Source: JBGPBY01 sp041481485 (GTDB taxonomy: Bacteria > Acidobacteriota > Terriglobia > 20CM-2-55-15). Taken from it: DNA of 7,001 nucleotides. The translations under genes and the position numbers were made by a program. Below, piece by piece: positions 6,244 through 7,001 of this stretch; position 1 is the first letter of the stretch, and each line of letters starts with the position of its first letter. Location: assembly GCA_041481485.1 (NCBI GenBank), contig JBGPBY010000394.1, positions 1 through 7,001 of the forward strand, given 5' to 3'. The notes beneath the pieces were generated by a model. It was given only the letters and a program-made list of their open reading frames with translations. It was not told the DNA's origin and did not search any database.

Positions 6244-7001
6244 TCAAAGCTCTCCCCGAAATGCTCGATGCTGGAGGGAAGTAAAAAGCGAATCGAGTTT
6301 GGTTTGCGATGCACGATGGGCAGATTTCAACTTTTCGACTGCCACGATTCTTCGCGCGAACTCGGCTTGCAGTTTTGGCGGCGGGAACGGGATATCTAAA
6401 TTTCGCAATGTAGCCAAGTTAATGTTCTTCTGTGCGGACTCAGGAGCGTTTTCTTCCAACGACTGTTGCAGGAAGGAAAGCCAGATCCGAACAAACTCCA
6501 CAGTTTCTGGAGCTTTGGCATTGAAGCCCACAATGCTGTCAGGGAAACATGCGGCGAAGGTCAAAATACCAGTCTTTGCGATATTGGCAGCGATTGTAAT
6601 GCACAAGGTACCTGTCGGCCACAATTTGCTTTGTCTCAATCCAAGATCCGAATAGGTGGCATGGTAGTAACGTATGTAGCCGCCACAATTTGCGATCTCT
6701 CCAGTTTGAATTAAGGGGTGAGCCCCCCCAAGCAATTCAGGTGCGTTCCGAGGACGATGTTTCGAGACGCCACGGTCGAGGGAGCCGATATCTCGAAACT
6801 TCTTCAAAGGCCAACCCTTTGGATTCACTATGGGGTCGCCGAAGAGGTCGATGAAAATAGACTGAGTTAGCGTATCGAGTTTGGCGAGAGTGGCGCGGCG
6901 CTTGGCCCGCAGTGCGTCCGCCCGATCCAGCACTTCCGCAATCCGACGCTGGTCGACAAGGGGCGGGACCGGTATGAGGAGATTCTTGAGTTTATCAATC
7001 G
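6244..7001 (-). CDS. hsdS: Type I restriction-modification specificity subunit, C-terminal 251 residues (5' part beyond right edge)
   Basis: The frame is open from the right edge to TGA at 6246-6244, giving 251 visible residues. The first 50 are the central conserved region of HsdS: LLIPVPPLVDQRRIAEVLD, then the helix KRRATLAKLDTLTQSIF and LFGDP. Next comes the second target-recognition domain, with KHRPRNAPELLGG, PLIQTGEIAN, LRQSKLWPTGTLCITIAANIA and CFPDSIVGF, typical of the methylase_S fold. It closes with IPFPPPKLQAEFARR and a long final helix that packs against HsdM. Full HsdS proteins have about 400-450 residues, so the first recognition domain and the start lie outside the window. A GTG at 6933 is internal to the conserved helix and is not the start. 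The subunit determines the bipartite DNA site for both methylation and cleavage; the recognised half-site cannot be read from the sequence alone. It reads directly into fic. Confidence 0.94.
   Translation of the reverse strand, partial: IDKLKNLLIPVPPLVDQRRIAEVLDRADALRAKRRATLAKLDTLTQSIFIDLFGDPIVNPKGWPLKKFRDIGSLDRGVSKHRPRNAPELLGGAHPLIQTGEIANCGGYIRYYHATYSDLGLRQSKLWPTGTLCITIAANIAKTGILTFAACFPDSIVGFNAKAPETVEFVRIWLSFLQQSLEENAPESAQKNINLATLRNLDIPFPPPKLQAEFARRIVAVEKLKSAHRASQTKLDSLFTSLQHRAFRGEL
6252..6257 (-). promoter_or_regulatory. Ribosome binding site deciding the fic start
   Basis: GGGGAG lies within the last codons of hsdS, 9 nt before the fic ATG at 6242. Together with the one-nucleotide gap between the hsdS TGA (6246-6244) and this ATG, it favours translational coupling of the two genes and argues against the 24-residue-longer start at 6314. 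Confidence 0.6.

Noticed and set aside
5757..6284. Plus-strand 175-codon frame
   Set aside because: It is antisense to fic, and the fic frame carries the complete Fic motif.
6243..6314. Fic start at 6314 giving 373 residues
   Set aside because: It would overlap hsdS by 71 nt. The ATG at 6242 has a better-placed ribosome site, follows the hsdS stop by 1 nt, and gives the usual family N-terminus.
6244..6933. GTG at 6933 as the start of a short specificity gene
   Set aside because: The frame continues upstream to the window edge through the conserved LLIPVPPLVDQRRIAE segment, so this is the middle of a full-length hsdS.

Overview
The window carries the downstream part of a chromosomal type I restriction-modification locus, with all genes on the minus strand. 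Reading right to left, the order is: the 3' portion of hsdS (specificity subunit, cut by the right edge), a complete fic gene (Fic-fold AMP-transferase type), a 341-nt spacer full of short repeats, a complete hsdR (restriction/translocase subunit of the EcoEI type with an N-terminal DUF4145-like domain), and the 5' part of a large SNF2-family helicase gene, cut by the left edge. A methyltransferase gene (hsdM) is not visible and would be expected beyond the right edge, upstream of hsdS.

The DNA is moderately GC-rich with third-codon-position G/C preference, and clear Shine-Dalgarno sequences precede some genes, so it is bacterial. The SNF2 protein resembles (from memory of the family) helicases found in Acidobacteria, Planctomycetes and similar soil phyla, but the taxon cannot be fixed from this sequence.

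Region by region: 1-1384 is the N-terminal 461 codons of the SNF2 helicase (GTG start, AAGGAGG ribosome site). 1385-1461 is a 77-nt gap without a terminator. 1462-4851 is hsdR. 4852-5192 is a spacer holding four blocks of 11-12-nt repeats, one preceded by a decayed copy of the fic 3' end, plus inverted repeats and a possible 26-codon leader ORF just before hsdR. 5193-6242 is fic, whose start lies 1 nt after the hsdS stop. 6244-7001 is the hsdS 3' part.

How they may work together: HsdS (with HsdM, outside) sets the methylation and recognition site, and HsdR cuts and translocates unmodified DNA. Fic is translated directly behind HsdS and keeps its own inhibitory glutamate motif, so it may be a regulator or an abortive-infection-like effector tied to the system. 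The SNF2 ATPase lies immediately downstream of hsdR and may be an additional DNA-remodelling component of the same defence locus. The last two roles are inference from gene order. The repeat-rich spacer and the hsdS-fic-hsdR-SNF2 arrangement are the parts most worth a second look.
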